Source: Gammaproteobacteria bacterium (lineage in GTDB: Bacteria > Pseudomonadota > Gammaproteobacteria > Xanthomonadales > Xanthomonadaceae). From it: a DNA stretch of 7,157 nt. Every line of letters starts with the position of its first letter. Within the stretch, counting starts at the first letter, position 1. Both the position numbers and the translations under genes were made by a program. Of the stretch, positions 6,561 through 7,157 are shown one piece after another. The stretch spans positions 1 through 7,157 of the forward strand of contig JAPLSI010000033.1 in assembly GCA_026398715.1 (NCBI GenBank), in the 5' to 3' direction. The notes beneath the pieces are model-generated. The model saw only the letters and a list, made by a program, of their open reading frames with translations, was not told the DNA's origin and searched no databases.

Positions 6561-7157
6561 GGACGCTCCGGCACGGTACGCGAGGCGCGGGCAGGAAACA
6601 GTTGGCGCAAGGGCTGGTCTATCGGTTCGTCCAGATGCCAGGTGGCAAGGCGCACGCCGGCCGTCGCGAGGCGCGCGGCCAATGCCGACTTCGCGGCGGC
6701 GAAGCGCGACAGGAATTCATCGCGCGCGGCAGGGCCATCCGCCAACACGGGATCGCCACCCTCGGGATCGATGAAGCGGCGGCCGCCACGGAACGGAAAA
6801 TCCCGTTCTTCCGCCGTCAGCAACTGGATGAAGGACAGATCGCGACGTGCCGCCGACAAGCGTTCCGACAAAGACACCACCGCCTCGTCGAAACCATCGC
6901 TCAACACCAGTGCCAGGTCGCCAGCGCGGATGCGTTCCCACGCCGGTCGCAATGCTGCCTCCGCCGGCCACATGCCACTGGCGCGCAAGGCCTGCAATTC
7001 CAGTTGGCAACGATCCCGATGGCGCGGCCCACTGCCGGCGGGAATCATGCGCAGGCCGTCGCCGCCGACGCTGAGCAATCCAAAACGATCGCCCTGGCGC
7101 AGCGCCAATTCAAAAACACTCGCGGCAAAAACCTTCGCCGCCTGCAGCCGGGACCAT
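6557..7157 (-). CDS. DUF58 domain protein, C-terminal part (5' truncated by window)
   Basis: The frame is open from the window edge (first full codon at 7156-7154) to the TGA at 6559-6557, giving 199 visible residues. A TTG at 7108 is not the start, since the family motif begins before it. Seen: SRLQAAKVFAASVFELAL, then RQGDRFGLLSV at 20-30, ALVLSDGFDEA at 82-92, RRFIDPEGGDPVLADGPAARDEFL at 126-149 (split here as RRFIDPEGG and PVLADGPAARDEFL), and a final helix ending LRQLFPAR. This order (helix, gDRvGLL, LVLSD, D-P-E near the end, L..LF.aR) is that of DUF58, a von Willebrand A-like fold. The DxSxS motif would lie just upstream of the window edge and cannot be judged. DUF58 proteins are usually encoded directly after a MoxR-type AAA+ ATPase and are thought to work with it; that gene is expected beyond 7157. 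The visible part has no membrane segment. Confidence 0.87.
   Translation of the reverse strand, partial: WSRLQAAKVFAASVFELALRQGDRFGLLSVGGDGLRMIPAGSGPRHRDRCQLELQALRASGMWPAEAALRPAWERIRAGDLALVLSDGFDEAVVSLSERLSAARRDLSFIQLLTAEERDFPFRGGRRFIDPEGGDPVLADGPAARDEFLSRFAAAKSALAARLATAGVRLATWHLDEPIDQPLRQLFPARASRTVPERP
6566..6569 (-). promoter_or_regulatory. Shine-Dalgarno GGAG for the BatA-N gene
   Basis: On the minus strand GGAG lies 5 bases before the GTG at 6560-6558, within the last codons of the DUF58 gene. Together with the GTGA overlap it supports the GTG start. Confidence 0.5.

Overview
The window is GC-rich and completely coding: no gap between genes exceeds a few bases, and every gene junction is an overlap. 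Codon use (almost all G/C at third positions, GTG starts) and the gene families point to a high-GC proteobacterium. A gammaproteobacterium of the Xanthomonas/Lysobacter/Rhodanobacter kind is my best guess, but this is inference and not proven by any marker gene. No RNA genes, mobile elements, CRISPR arrays, long repeats or intergenic promoters were seen.

Layout. (1) Bases 1-1580, plus strand: the 3' part of a large protein with a TolB-N-like region followed by tetratricopeptide (TPR) repeats. This is the usual C-terminal half of signalling proteins that carry a winged-helix, cyclase or kinase domain at the missing N-terminus. (2) Bases 1577-7157, minus strand: four tightly packed genes read right to left. 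They are a DUF58 protein (5' end outside the window), a BatA-N/aerotolerance-regulator-like membrane protein, a DUF4175-like membrane protein with a PPAYTG motif, and a membrane protein with a degenerate glutamine-amidotransferase-like domain.

The three minus-strand junctions are all 4-base start/stop overlaps (GTGA, GTGA, ATGA). This is the signature of one translationally coupled operon. The start of the operon, where such clusters usually have a MoxR-type AAA+ ATPase, lies beyond base 7157. In the three complete proteins, the membrane segments and flanking positive charges predict the same topology: short anchors plus one large domain on the periplasmic side. Two of the three carry domains whose catalytic or metal-binding residues are absent: no DxSxS MIDAS in the BatA-like protein and no nucleophile cysteine in the amidotransferase-like protein. 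The picture is of a membrane-bound scaffold or assembly complex acting with a MoxR-type chaperone, not of a set of enzymes. The substrate is unknown.

The operon and the TPR gene meet tail to tail and share the palindrome CTAG, which serves as the TAG stop codon on both strands, so no terminator can lie between them.
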